Shown here piece after piece: positions 23,876 through 38,982 of a stretch of 64,000 bases of DNA (position 1 is its first letter; each line of letters opens with the position of its first letter). Both the position numbers and the translations under genes were made by a program. The stretch covers positions 2,606,501-2,670,500 of the forward strand of contig OZ005617.1 in NCBI GenBank assembly GCA_963930655.1, read 5' to 3'. A model generated the notes under the pieces. It was not told the origin of the DNA. It did no database searches and saw nothing but the letters and a program-made list of their open reading frames with translations. The stretch comes from Myrica gale (Eukaryota; Streptophyta; Magnoliopsida; Fagales; Myricaceae).

Positions 23876-23907
23876 CTGAGACAGTATGACACCTAGAATG
23901 TGCAATG

Positions 23908-27466
<3,559 letters not shown>

Positions 27467-27469
27467 CTC

Positions 27470-28780
27470 TGATTCAGCGAGCTATGCAGTACAAATTTGC
27501 GCTTTGCAGAAGCATGGTGTTTTTGGGTCGAGGAAGGAGACTTTAGAGGTCAACTAGGCTGCAGATTTACTTCGAAGGAGCCCAGCCTTTCGCGCATTAC
27601 ACACGTTTTTGGAAAAGTACTTCAATTCGTAGCTAGAACTACGGAGAGCATTTTGTCTCCTTCAGAGTTGTTTTACTCTCGGAAACAGCATATTCTGAGT
27701 TCAATGAATTTAGGGTCTGATCCTAAAACTAAACCATCCTACAATCATCCTTGTAGTTGCATCCAAGGATTGTGGACGAACTACAGAGTACTGAATATGA
27801 TGTACAAAATAAATTTAAATTAACTACCAGATTATCTTTTTATTTTCTGTGATTAATTTAACCTTCAACATTCGCATTAGTCGTCGCTGAACTGCTTATT
27901 TCATAGAAGAAGGTTATAAATTGTGACTCCCATGAGTTACCATGAACTATAAGGCACAGCCACTGCAGAAGAACGCTTTCTTGATTCAAACAGAGTCGAG
28001 TAATTCCAACCCTTCGGAGAAATAGTTCTGTCTAAAACGTTAATCGTAAATTCTGTTCACGTTAATGTCGAGGATTCTTTGCTTTTTCTACGTCCAAACT
28101 GTTCTTTGAAAAGTTGTGTTTGGAGTAAATTGTTGATGCTCCAGCTTTTGTTGTCAATAACATTGACAAAGTCCACATTGATAGCAGCTCAAACTAGTGA
28201 GACGTGGAACTTTTTGGACCTTTTGGTGTTTGGTCGAAGGAAGAAACCGGTCGCTTCCCACTTTCCACGCAGCCATTTCTTACTCATTCAAAAGAAGAAA
28301 CTTGCTCCAATGAGATGCCAAGGAACAAACGCTAAAGGAACAAAGAACAGTTTCTCTCGAGCTTTCCTATAGGAAATTTTCGAGAAGAAATTTCCAGATT
28401 GAGTGCGGATGTCATCAAAAGCTTAGTAGTTGAATCAGTGGGAAAATGTTTTACACTATCAGTACTGACTAACAAAATCTGAACCAAAAACGAGTTTTTT
28501 AATATTATACGAAAAGAAATATTGCTTTATTGCTTTAGCTTTTCTCATATTTTAAGGATGTTCGTTTCAAGAAGAGATTATACCGAACTTGTAGCATTTG
28601 ATATTTGAAGTCTCCCTCCTGTCAATTGAACCTGACAATTCTGGGAAGAGAATTGGATTTGTAATGCGCCAGTATAACGTCCATCCCAAGTAAAAACGAG
28701 AGTGAACCTTTTCCCTTTCGGGTTTTTGTTCGCCATGAAAGATTTTTGTGCTTGAATGGAAAAGTTGACCTCTCAATTTG
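27470..28780. other. Upstream region of kinase gene 2
   Basis: No gene is recognised. The region just right of 27466 should hold the promoter and leader of the minus-strand kinase gene. Small open frames (for example 28079-28372) have no domain and normal intergenic composition. Confidence 0.35.
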
Positions 28781-29010
28781 AGTTTGTATGAAATTACTAC
28801 TTATCTCAATAATTAATTTCCTAGCTAACATTTTTCATCAAAGTGAGCTGACTCTCTCTTAATTGATAAGATAAACAAGTATAATATTTAATTGTAATTA
28901 AGATAAAGTATAGAGTTATGTCTCGAGCACATGAACTTAATTTGGAGAAAGGATTGCCTCCAAAGGCAATCCTTTCTCCTTAATTTGACACCATATAAAT
29001 TTTTATTATT
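28780..29010 (-). repeat. Degenerate copy of the 267-bp LTR element family carrying a perfect hairpin
   Basis: The order of words ('gactctctcttaattga', 'gtataatatttaattgtaatt', 'agagttatgtctc', then 'ttgacaccatataa') follows the internal domain and primer-site end of the complete element at 9855-10121, with many substitutions. Between the middle and the primer-site word lies a perfect inverted repeat at 28944-28979 that the other copies lack. Confidence 0.5.
28944..28979. repeat. Perfect 16-bp inverted repeat, 4-nt loop
   Basis: The arms ggagaaaggattgcct (28944-28959) and aggcaatcctttctcc (28964-28979) are exact reverse complements around the loop 'ccaa'. The flanks do not extend the pairing. 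Its function is unknown. Confidence 0.9.
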
Positions 29011-31084
29011 TACACCGAACTCAATATATAAGTATCATCCTCCCCAATTTTCGGTAAATGTGTTGATCATGACAAATTGATAGAGACATCCAAATCCCAT
29101 CCGATCACACACGTTCGAAAGGCCAACTCTACCTCGACCCACCTCTGACCCATAACACTTATTTTTCAAATCTGCAAAGTGGAGCAGTACCGCAAGATTT
29201 GATGTTGCTAGGGAGGAAAAGAAAGATAGAAAGAAAGGAAAAATAATAGTTGAACCAATCTTGAGTGGTTCATAATGTTGCTTTCTTTCTTTCTTTTTAA
29301 TCTTGTAGGGCCACTGGAAATGTTTTGAAAGAAGTTGAACAATAACAATATTATGTGTTGGGAACACATCCAATTAAGTTGTCTCCCAGCCATACATTCA
29401 TAATTCTTATGAATCACATCAAGTACTACTTCGAGTGAGCCCATGATGAAAACATGTGTATCTAAATTCTAACTTTTTTACTGTTTCCTAAATTTGGTCG
29501 TGATTTTCATGCCCACAAGCTCATGATTTGGTTCAAATGTTCATGGGGTTAGTAAGATTAATATGTGAGGATCTTAGGAGCAAAGGCCAAAGGAGGTGTA
29601 CAGCTTTTTTTAGCTGATGAACGATAAAGGAAGGCGAAGCTGCCCTGAAACTTCCCTTTTGTCGGAGCCCGGAGGGATACAACCAAAAGTCCTGAAAAGT
29701 ATATTTCTCATATAGTAGGTCACCATCAGGTCCTTTCCCCATTTCAATTTGAAATTGCCCCAAAAAAAACCCTTATATCTCAAAGATATCCATCTGATAA
29801 GAAAAGATCATGAATTTGTTTTCAATTTCCAGCCACTCAACAAATAAAGCTTCAAAAATTATCATTTAAGAACTTTGGAGAGCCAACAGAAAACAGATTA
29901 ACATCTTCTGTAATTTTCTGCTTGAATCATGTAAGGAGATAAACACATGAGATAGAAAAAAATAAAACAGCACAAAAGTTGCTTCATTAGAGGGTTTGCC
30001 CAATATTTCTAGAAACTGATGATCACATTCAATTCGTGGTGATACATATAATGTACATGTATAGTTAAATACAAGTCTTGTTCCTAAAACTAGGTTTCAT
30101 TTTTGTCCCTCATTAATTTTCATCTATTTTCAATTCCGTCGCTAAAAAGGGCTTGAACTTATAACATTTTTGTCCCTAGTTATGAATTGAGTGTCGTCAA
30201 AGCCAAGCTAACGAAACATTGACAAGTATACTTATCATCTCATGAGGTATCTGAGCCCGTACCTGCAGGTAATTATATATATAGGAACGTCCATAAGTAC
30301 GTATTTTAACCATGTGAATATATACAAGGACGACTAGATAGTACTATATATATATATATCACATAATTAATTATTAAGGTACAATAAATAGAGTACCTAA
30401 TTTGATGAGTTGGCGGGATCCATTTGCTGATCATGAGTAGTTTAATTAAGACCTAATTCAAGCAATTACCACTTTGATATGAGGGTTTCGCCTCGGTCCG
30501 ATCGAAATAATTTTGTTGCACTGATTTGGTGAAGCAGTGATTTCGACAGGCTACCTTGATCCCCACTAGCACCCAATAATTCGATCAATTTCACAGAGCC
30601 CTGAGAAGAACTATATATCCAAATTGGAAGGACACTGAAGTACATCAAAGGACACTAGCTAGCCGTAAGAATATGACCCGACTTGCCAACTTATATAATA
30701 GCTCACTCATGCAGGCCTTCAACATTCTATACACTTAACTAATTGCCCTGCAATATCGTTTCTTGTGGCTTCATGCACGTCATTGCATGAGCGCGTGCTT
30801 CTGGTGCAAATGAACATGATATTCCAAACTACATCAGCTTCATGTCATTAATTTGTGTCCGGTCGCTTTGTCATGCTTTGGCAACATCAAGAAATCACGC
30901 TGTACATGTGGTCTTCAAATTGGCATAGAAATCCACGATGGCACACTAGAAAAACAAGCTGGGAAATTTTCCAAGAAGGTGGTCCGATTCTGGGTGCATT
31001 TATTGTTCTCGATTTAGATGGATTTTCCTGTTTCTTGTAGGGAACAAATATGGACCACAAAAATTAACATATATATATCACCCA
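29010..31084. other. Intergenic interval
   Basis: No gene or complete mobile element is recognised over about 2 kb. There are (TA)n tracts near 30285 and 30345. Open frames at 29035-29444 and 29533-29763 lack any family signature. Confidence 0.35.
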
Positions 31085-31517
31085 CCAAGTTTCAGTGGCG
31101 GAACCAGGATTAAAATTCATGGGTGTCGAACTTTAAAGGCGAAATGACAAAAAAAAATCCCTTCGTAATGCAAAACATTGTCTTAAAAATACAATGTCGA
31201 AATTAAAGACTAAAAGCATTAAAAATATTGGAATACATGTACCGTACTATGTACTGCGACTGAGAGGTGACAAATGGATCCTACGAGTTTGCATCTTCTG
31301 AAAATATTGCAAAATGACTTCATTTTCAATAGTTTTAAAAACTTCTTGCTCGATGTACACTAACATGCAATCATTCATCCAGTCATCTCTCATCCTATTA
31401 CACAAATCACTCTTGATGATCTAATTCAAGTTAATTCTCTACTTAATTCTAAAACTTTAAAATAAATTACAAATGATTCTTATGGTTGAGGTCTTGATGC
31501 CACTAGAGGTTGTCTTT

Positions 31518-32010
31518 CTTACATTTTTTTGGTTACTATCACAACTTGGGTCTGTCTTTTTTTCTTTCCCTTTTTCTTTTGACAAAAGATTACTGGGGAT
31601 GCATTTGTAATTTACTTTCTCTAGGTTCTATGGATTTAGAATTAAAAGATATTCACATTCTCCAAAGAAACTTCCACACACAAAACAACAATTGATGGCA
31701 AACCATGCTCTGAATAATAAAAATAAAATTTCTAGGATAAGCAAGATTTAGTAAAAGAATTCCTTACATTTTTTTGGTTACTACCACAACTTGGGTCTGT
31801 CTTTTTTTCTTTCCCTTTTCTTTTGACAAAAGGTTACTGGGGATGCATTTGCAATTTACTTTCTCTAGGTTATATGGATTTAGAATTAAAAGATATTCAC
31901 ATTCTCCAAAGAGACTTCCACACTCAAAACAACAATTGATGGCAAACCATGCTCTGAATAATAAAAATAAAATTTCTAGAATAAGCAAGATTTAGTAAAA
32001 GAGTTCCTTA
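31518..32010. repeat. Two-copy tandem repeat, 245-bp period
   Basis: 31518-31762 is repeated at 31763-32010 with only a handful of substitutions (for example 'actatcac' versus 'actaccac') and a one-base indel in a pyrimidine run. It lies wholly within the hAT element. Neither copy has a credible gene. Confidence 0.9.
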
Positions 32011-32336
32011 GATAAATATATCCAAAAGTGGTCAGAACTTTGGTTTGGCCTATACAAGGATCCTAAACAAACACAACATTTTTCGAGGTCTCTAATAAAA
32101 ATGAAGAAACAAATCAACATTGGGAGAAAGAAATGAAGTGATCTTGATTGTGAAAAATTAAGAGCAGAGAGTAAATAATTTTTTACTCACAGAAATTTAG
32201 CAAGATAGCAGGAAGTTACCCATCAGTTGAAGAACTTGTAATCGATGCAAAACAGAAAATCATAATAACTGTATATTTGTTTCAGTTATTATGTAGCACT
32301 AGGAGCAAAATAAATGTGTAGAAAAATAATTTGTTT

Positions 32337-32391
32337 TAGGTCCGATACCCATTAAGTCCAGGTGGTCTAGACTTAATGGGTATCGGACCTA
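32337..32391. repeat. Palindrome, 22-bp perfect arms and 11-nt loop
   Basis: The arm at 32337-32358 (core gatacccattaagtc) is the exact reverse complement of 32370-32391. A third, imperfect copy of the right arm (agatttaatgagtatcgga) follows at once. It lies in the subterminal region of the hAT element, where transposase binding sites are usually found. Confidence 0.85.
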
Positions 32392-33131
32392 GATTTAATG
32401 AGTATCGGACTTAGGCAAACTTATGAAGAAAAAAAGAAAAAAAAAACAAATGTAAAAAAAAAAATTTGGCAATCTATAGGTAGCGGAAGCACGGGTTCGA
32501 TACCCCTGCGTCCGCCACTGCCAAGTTTTCCATGCTATGCTGATCATAAGTGACTTTGCAATTTTTTTCTTTCTTACTCTACCATTTTCTAGAAGATCAG
32601 ACAATAGAATTATTAAATCTTAAATACAATTAGGAGTCTTTAGAGTTAGAAAATAGTGAGGGAGAAAATCTAAACCGCCACTAATCCAAAAAAGCTTTGG
32701 TCAGGAATTTGACAGCACAACTGTTTATGAACTGTAGAGAATATCTTTGTCCAGTCGTAGCCAACTTGCTTTCACAAAAGCAGCCGCGCGCGTTGAGATT
32801 AAATATTCATAGAGGAAGAGGGCGTTAATTTGGAGTGGTTTGTTTTTAATAAGGACAAGTTAATTGGTAAAGCCCTAGGTAAGGTTACTAAATGCCATCA
32901 TGTGGTGATGATGGTGATAAGTCATCAGATGGTAAAGCTGTAATTATGTCTTAATCCAAGCGTAGTTAAAAGAACAGGTTTATCACTCTGTGTATGAAAG
33001 TATGAGAACCTTAGATATAGCCGATGCAACTTCCAGGAAGGAGAAGCTCCCACACAGATCCTGATACAATTTGTTGGCTCTTCAACGCCCTCCCTTTCCG
33101 CGAACGCCTCCCTCACTTTCCTCCCCCTGCT

Positions 33132-33140
33132 TATATAAAT
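33132..33140 (+). promoter_or_regulatory. Probable TATA box of the PBP1-like gene
   Basis: TATATAAAT lies 125-133 bp upstream of the start codon at 33265, a spacing that leaves a leader of about 100 nt. It is the only good TATA match near this start. Confidence 0.5.
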
Positions 33141-33264
33141 AATATAATACACCTCTCACTCCCTCAGTGTCCATCACTTCTATTCACAACCTTATTACAA
33201 GCAATCAAATCCCCGGCCTCCCTCTTATCACCACGTACAAATTCACGTACGATTTCGATCGCCA

Positions 33265-33618
33265 ATGGCACAATATTTCGCACTTGACAATGCCTTTGAC
33301 TTCGAGGACTACTTCCCTTCCATGATTGCGCAATTAGGCGCAGAAGGGTTCGTAGGGGAGCTCTGCAACGGGTTCCGTCTGCTGATGGATTGCGAGAAGG
33401 GCCTCATCACGTTTGAGAGCTTGAAGCGGAACAGCTCTCTGTTGGGGTTGCATGATATGGGAGATGACGATATCGTGTGCATGCTGATGGAAGGTGATCT
33501 TGACGGAGATGGGGCGCTCAGTCAGATGGAGTTCTGCATTCTCATGTTCAGGTTGAGCCCGGGCTTGGTGGATGGACCCAAAATGTGGATGGAAGATTTG
33601 GATGTAACTGGAATGTAA
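33265..33618 (+). CDS. PBP1: PBP1/KIC-type single EF-hand calcium-binding protein
   Basis: An intronless gene of 117 residues, the usual size for this small family. In Arabidopsis PBP1 binds the auxin-pathway kinase PINOID, and its relative KIC binds a kinesin-like protein, both in a calcium-dependent way. The conserved core is present: FVGELCNGFRLLMDCEKGLI, then TFESLKRNSSLLGL, then one EF-hand loop DLDGDGALSQME with Asp at positions 1, 3 and 5 and Glu at 12. The family signature FCILMFRLSPG follows. The start MAQYFALDN is the first ATG of the frame and has a plausible leader. The C-terminus after WMEDLD is shorter than in Arabidopsis PBP1. It is cytosolic, with no signal peptide. Identity as PBP1-like is firm. 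The partner in this plant is inferred. Confidence 0.92.
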   Translation: MAQYFALDNAFDFEDYFPSMIAQLGAEGFVGELCNGFRLLMDCEKGLITFESLKRNSSLLGLHDMGDDDIVCMLMEGDLDGDGALSQMEFCILMFRLSPGLVDGPKMWMEDLDVTGM

Positions 33619-33619
33619 C

Positions 33620-34950
33620 TCATTTCGCTATGTTCGTATCAAATAACCTGATTTCTCAATTTATGAACCAGGGAAAAGAAAAAAAGTTGTAGGGTTTACT
33701 ATATATGTTGGTGTCTTCTCGAATATGAATTAAGTTTTTCTAGCTGCCTTTTATTTTCTCTGGGTGAATTCGATGTTAATTTGAAATAAAGAGATCATCC
33801 TTAGTATATGCTGATGTTGGTGAGGTCACGATTGCATTTGGTTTAAAGACAACAGAATAAATGCAACTGCTAGCTTTTAGGGGTACGCTAGTTAATCTAT
33901 ATTAATTACCCACATGCTTTTAGGTGCTGAGTAATGGTAAAGTTTGAAGCAAAACATACCTCAGCTGGCATCAGAAAGCCATTTATGTATTTAAATGCTA
34001 TTGTTAAATCCAAACATAGATATATAATAGCGACTGAACTAGCTAGTTTGTCTACATGCATGCGGCGCCTGTACGCAGTGTGCAGAAGTTGTTGATCTTT
34101 GCACTGTGTAAAAGCATCTTAATTATGAAGGTACAGGTACAGACCTTTTTCCAGAATCGTGCTGTCGCTTGAAAAATAGATCATCGCCGGCCGTTTTTAA
34201 GAGACACTCAAGTGCTTAAGCTTGATCTTATAACTTCGTAGGTAATTATAGGCGCAACACATTCCGAGGTTGGTGCATCTGATTGGGCTTGGGAATTAGC
34301 AATAGCAACCTTAAATATCTTTATTTCATTGAAGATTCCAAGGTTTGTACATTCTTGCGTTTTGTATTTTGGTTCTTGAAATCTTATGATTAAACGGAAG
34401 GGAAGTTAGCTAGGCTCTTTCTTTCTTCTTTTTTTTCTTGTGGTGGTACCTAGGTGGTGGTTTTTATATCTTTCCTTCCATTTTTGGGTGAGGGTTCGAG
34501 CATCCCTGAAATCATCTGGAATGAAGGTTCTTCTATATTATGTTGTTTGGGATATGCAGTCCCCGTTGAAAAGTTAATTAACAAATAATGGTACAAAATC
34601 TTTAGAGAAAATGTAAAAGAACATATATATATACTGTCGAGTTATATATGTTTTAAGTGATTGTTCAACATGGATTGTGGTAGGAGACATACATAAGGTA
34701 CATACGCATGAAAAAAGCTTCAAAAACCGATTTCCCGGCCGAATGATTGCTAAACTTGAGAAGAGCAATAAAGGCGTAGAGAAAACCAGTACTTTTTTTT
34801 CTCTGAATCGGGATAATTGCATTCAACTAGAAGGAACTTACAAAACAAGGGTATCACAAGTGACAATGTCGACCCTTGGTAAGGAGAGAGGATTACAAAC
34901 CGGAAAATAAAGATAAAGCAGCTCAATTAGCTAACAGGTGGGGCTGCTGA
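33620..34950. other. Intergenic, 3' flank of the PBP1-like gene
   Basis: AATAAA-like words near 33785 could serve as the polyadenylation signal. No further gene is seen. Open frames at 34574-34910 on both strands overlap each other and have no signature. Confidence 0.35.
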
Positions 34951-34959
34951 TTCTTCTTG

Positions 34960-35240
34960 CGGGGGGGATCCACTCTAGGGACCAACTAGGGTGATCTTGG
35001 AGGCATCTTCGAACAGAAAGGACAAGTACTGCCTCGATTTTCCAACAAGGTGTCTCCACCTTTCTGACATCTTGCCAGATAAATTTAGAATCCGTCTCGA
35101 ATATGATTCAAGGCCAATCCTGTTCCATAGGCGGCTGCCATTGCTTCACGTATCAATGGGTCCATGGCGGGAGAGCGCTCCGTGTAGGTTATACAGATGA
35201 GAATTGCTACATCAAAATTAAATTTTGAAACAGCCCGATT
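34960..35240 (-). pseudogene. Degenerate LINE-type RNase H fragment
   Basis: On the minus strand the frame reads KFNFDVAI, then MDPLIREAMAAAYGTGLAL, followed by a stop. This matches the 'K.N.D.A ... P...EA.A...A..LA' pattern of plant retroelement RNase H (RVT_3) domains. It is unrelated in copy and strand to the fragment at 9130-9480. It is not functional. Confidence 0.55.
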
Positions 35241-35809
35241 CCAGGGGAGTCCATCGTCGAGGACTGCTGCTCTCTACCTGATGTCAAGCAGATATTTGTT
35301 CCCGGTAACTCTTGTTAACTGACCGAATACTGTCCTCAAGCTGCATGGGAGTTCCTTGGTGGACCAGTTTGTTGCGAGATATGAGATTGGGGCAGGAGAG
35401 GTGTGGCCGTGTGGGTTAGCTGACTCTTGGGGATGAGAGGTCTGGATGGGGAGGGATGAGTGATGAGTAAGACTTCACTCAGTGTAAAGGGGTTTCTCTA
35501 GATGCGTTGATGGGAGAAGAGAAAGTGAACTGGGGGTGCTTGTGATAGGAGTTCGGTTATGGTGTTAAGTGATCTGGTGTGAAGCACTGTGAGGCTCCGG
35601 TCAGGATCACACCGGAGGCCATCCGACGGTCCCCAATCTGTCAGCACATTAATGAGCAATTGCCCTCCAAACCCGGTCCGGTGTGAAACGGTTTTTGCCA
35701 ACCCGGTGAGCATTAAACCGGTTAGACCAGTTTGACCATTAACTAGGGATTCGAATTGGGGATCCCCATTTGGAACCCAAGATCTGCTCCCCATTTTGGA
35801 AACCACCCT

Positions 35810-36002
35810 GCTTCCTCCCCATTCGACTGCTCTCTCTCTCTCTCTCGCAGGGCAAGCTGTTACCACCGCAGCCCCTACTTCCTCCCCATTCGACTGCTCT
35901 CTCTCTCTCTCGTTCAGGTATCTCTTGTTTTCCCATATGTACAAATTGGTGTGGTTGGAGACCGGTCCAAACATCCGACCTGCTCTCTCTCTCTCTCTCT
36001 CC
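35810..36002. repeat. CT-rich microsatellites in a short tandem duplication
   Basis: The segment 'cttcctccccattcgactg' plus a (CT)n run occurs at 35810 and again about 67 bp later at 35877. A third (CT)n run lies at about 35982-36001. Overlapping open frames here come only from the CT repeats. Confidence 0.8.
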
Positions 36003-36994
36003 TTATCTTCAGTTTTATATGATTTTGATTACTCTGCTCTGTTCTTTCTTACCGAGAAAACGCATTGAAGGAGAAGTACTGCTTGAATCTGAGAGATTTC
36101 TAATTTTAAAATTCTTTTAGTATCCTTGTTATTCTCTGACACATCTAACTTAGCTGATCTGCTTAGATTATACTTGACATGGGATTCCGTCGACTCACGA
36201 GAAACTTCAGTCATAATGTTTGGTTACTTGTTCTGTCGGCTAATAAACTCGATATGATTCTATTAACATGTAGGTAATCGGCCTTTGGTGATTGCACACA
36301 GTGGGCTTTCAGGTCTATTTCCTAATTCTAGTGGCACAACATTGAAGCCCGTAGATATAGTTTTTCCTCTGATTGTAACTCTTGGTAGCGCAACTATATG
36401 TAACTCTTGGCAGCGCATCTATGTTTATTAGATTCATAGTTATCCATGTAAATGGCACACAGCCTGTTCGATTAAATGTCTATGATGGGCTAAATTGCAG
36501 AATATAACCATCAAAAGCCTTCTTATTGTATGGATGATCACTCTAGTTTGCTATTGTTTAGAATTGGTTTATCTGTGGTTACATGTAATTTTTGTATATC
36601 TTCAAGGGACAACATTGAAGGTTTAGAAAAAAAAAAAAAAAAAAGTGGACGGGAAAAAGAACAGCCTTCAAGGACTGTTATATCTTTCTCTTTCCATTTT
36701 TTAATGTCCGATTAGAAGAAGATAAGTCCCAAGAGAAATTGTCATCAACGATCTCTAACATCTGAGAGGAGAGAGCGCATGCCAGAATGTGTGGTTACAA
36801 ATCAGAATGTGTGTGGGGGGTTACAAATCAGCTCGAGTTCTGTCCATACAAGAAGTCTAACAGCAGTGAAACCGATCTTCATAGAACAAAAAGCAACAAG
36901 GTCCATTGTGCCACTAAAAGCAAGTGTTAATATAGGCTGGAAGGGCTTCTTAAGACCTTGTGCTGTTGGTCGGCATCTCATATTTGGTACAAAC

Positions 36995-38430
36995 TTAATT
37001 CTCTGAAAACTTAAAGCCACATTTGGTGCAACGGTAAAATGTAGTCTGCCCTTCATCCGCTGATCTCATCTGCAGTGATGAAATAGAATAGATAAGGAGC
37101 AATATTCACCTGTCGAGAATAGCAGTGTTAGGAAAACTGAACAGCAGATTCTAGCAAAACCCCATGTCTGTAAAGAGTTTTACCTTTAATAACTGCACTT
37201 CCTAGTCATGAATGTGTGAGATACCCAGGTCCCTTCTAATATCCTGCATTTACAACACAAGCATACATGTGGAAATAAACTTAGAGCCAATATAACTATG
37301 GGGCAGGGAAAAGGAAATAAAGACTATTCAGATGGCAACAACATCAACACGCAGAACCTGAAGCAAGAAGAACCGACAAATCCACATCACGCGAAACCAA
37401 TGCTTCAACCATCTTAGTGCATCTGGTTATAAGATACATCGTTAATTCAATTAACGAACCACTGATAAGAAATAATGCCACAGCACAACAATAGATTTTC
37501 TACAGCAGAATTTGTTGTTCTCCACCTGATGAAGACTTAAAAGCAAACAACTAGCACCACCTCAGATCCACAAAGTCTCAGGCATGCCCAAAAAGTACTA
37601 AGTTGTTTTGACAGTAAACTTTTGAAGAGCATCCAAATAAAATTTAAAATTCGCAAGTTATAAATACCTATGTAGCAGTAGACACATTGCAAAAACAAAA
37701 CAGCACCATAACCTATTTAACTACTACAGAAGAAACAATTGTTTCAAATTCATCCATGTAAGACCATTACTACATAAATCTTCACTCTAAAGCATTAGAA
37801 TGATGATGATTCACAAAAATAAGTGCAAACCACAAGGAAAAGCTGAATGGATTTTGGTGAGGAAAACATCTTTCGCAAACACCTATAAATACTTAAAACA
37901 TGACCGTTGCAGGGAGAAATTAGAAGCCTAATAAAGTGCAGCTAATATTCACAAAAACCCAAGGATTCCCGCTTTCCACCAATGAACTCCAAAAAAGCTT
38001 CAGAAACAACAGATTGATCTGTCTCAACATAGAAGAAACCATGAATCAAAAACAGAAAAAGTGACAGAGGCATGTAAACAAACACTTGTTATGCATGACA
38101 CAAACACGACACGACAAGACATGCAATTGCAACAGAAGACTGCCAAATACAAGAAAAAATAAAAGAAGATGCCAACAAGATGAATAGAGCAGAAACAATA
38201 GATAAGCCAAACAACAGATAACCAACGAGCCCAAACACCCAAACACAAAAGACGAAGAGAAAAAAAAAAGGACCGTAGCTTACCGCGAAAATGGAAGAGA
38301 ACGAGAATTGATAGAGAAAAAAAAGCAAACCCATGAAACAATGGATAGATTCAATGAAGAAAAGGAATAGAGTGAAAACGGAGAAGGATGTTCAGGTCTT
38401 CACTGCAAATCCCTGACCGATTCGAATTTA
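36995..38430 (-). pseudogene. Fragment of RNA polymerase I subunit RPA12 gene
   Basis: The last exon, 37069-36995, encodes MRSADEGQTTFYRCTKC then GFKFSEN and a stop. This is the C-terminal half of the TFIIS-like zinc ribbon of the small Pol I subunit RPA12. The exon at 37243-37184 encodes DIRRDLGISHIHD, then TAG where Glu is expected, then EVQLLK. The exon that should follow, carrying the first Cys pair (V-N-x-A-C-E-K-C), begins 'gtgaatattgctcc' and is then deleted or replaced. The N-terminal zinc-ribbon exon is not found. A leader-like exon with donor 'ggtaagc' (about 38282) and a long intron lie upstream. The nonsense codon and the lost exons make this copy non-functional. It lies wholly between the inverted repeats of the candidate Pack-MULE. 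Confidence 0.75.
37400..38034. repeat. Dispersed segment, short copy (also at 46831-47729)
   Basis: From 'tgcttcaaccatcttag' to 'acatagaa' this segment matches 46831-47729 at high identity. The boundaries are sharp at both ends and neither flank is shared. A 7-bp direct repeat 'gaaacca' flanks this copy (37393-37399 and 38035-38041), which would fit insertion as a mobile element. The other copy has about 260 extra bases in its middle. There are no inverted termini or A-tail, so the class is unknown. Confidence 0.7.
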
Positions 38431-38982
38431 CAACCGGGTTCCTCAATAAAGACCGGGTTCCATGCTAGCAATAAAGATCGGGTTTGAAGCGTTTTCCTCA
38501 TTTATTCGGTGGCAAGTTGGGGATCGTCGGATGGCCTCCGGAGAGATCCTGACCGCAGCTCCACAGTGCTTCACACAGATCGCTTAACACAATAACTCAT
38601 CTCTTTGATAGGGATTCATCTGGGACAGGGGGAGGAGAAAGGTCGATTCTATTGGTGGTTATGGAAGAGATGAGAGGAAATGGGTACTAATGTGATCGGA
38701 CAAAACATGGAGAGAAGAGGAAGAGGGCACTGGGTGACAGAAGGCGGAACGCATTCCCTTGAGAGCGGGCGACTGGTTATGTTTTATGTGGAGAAAACAA
38801 GTACAGTACACGTCTCAAAACATGCTTTTAACCCAGCTAGGATGCATTTCTTATTTTCCTTCGCATATCGAAACATTTTCCATGTGGGCAGCCTATGATG
38901 ATTCCGCTTGTACGGTTAGAGATTCACAGACACAAAAAGGTTTGTGCATAAAATAGACCTAATTAATCCTTTAGTTTCCTAT

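Larger units (their letters stand above)
31093..32520. mobile_element. Non-autonomous hAT-type DNA transposon with 8-bp TSD
   Basis: Terminal inverted repeats begin with a perfect 10-bp match, CAGTGGCGGA at 31093 and TCCGCCACTG ending at 32520, and continue imperfectly (…CAGG). An exact 8-bp target duplication 'ccaagttt' flanks them (31085-31092 and 32521-32528). CAGTGGCGGA-type ends and 8-bp duplications are diagnostic of hAT elements. The 1428-bp interior has no transposase frame. It contains a two-copy tandem repeat (31518-32010) and a 22-bp-arm palindrome (32337-32391). It could only be moved by a transposase made elsewhere. Confidence 0.9.
35550..38605 (-). mobile_element. MULE-like inverted-repeat structure containing a host gene fragment (candidate Pack-MULE)
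   Basis: Two imperfect inverted repeats of about 120 bp, 35556-35676 and 38479-38596, face each other. They share 'cggaggccatccgacg', 'gtgaagcactgtg' and 'gttaag.gatct'. A direct repeat 'tgatagg' lies just outside both ends (35543-35549 and 38606-38612) and may be part of a degraded 9-bp target duplication. The interior carries no transposase but does carry exons of an RPA12 gene (see 36995-38430). Long terminal inverted repeats enclosing a spliced-gene fragment fit a Pack-MULE. The weak TSD leaves room for another explanation, such as two inverted copies of a dispersed repeat. Confidence 0.5.

Noticed and set aside
35498..36120. Several overlapping open frames of 65-158 codons on both strands
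   Set aside because: They arise from CT/GA microsatellites and the inverted repeat of the candidate Pack-MULE.
38024..38341. Hydrophobic 105-codon minus-strand frame resembling a membrane protein
   Set aside because: It is T-rich intron sequence of the RPA12 fragment read in frame, in three overlapping frames, without homology.
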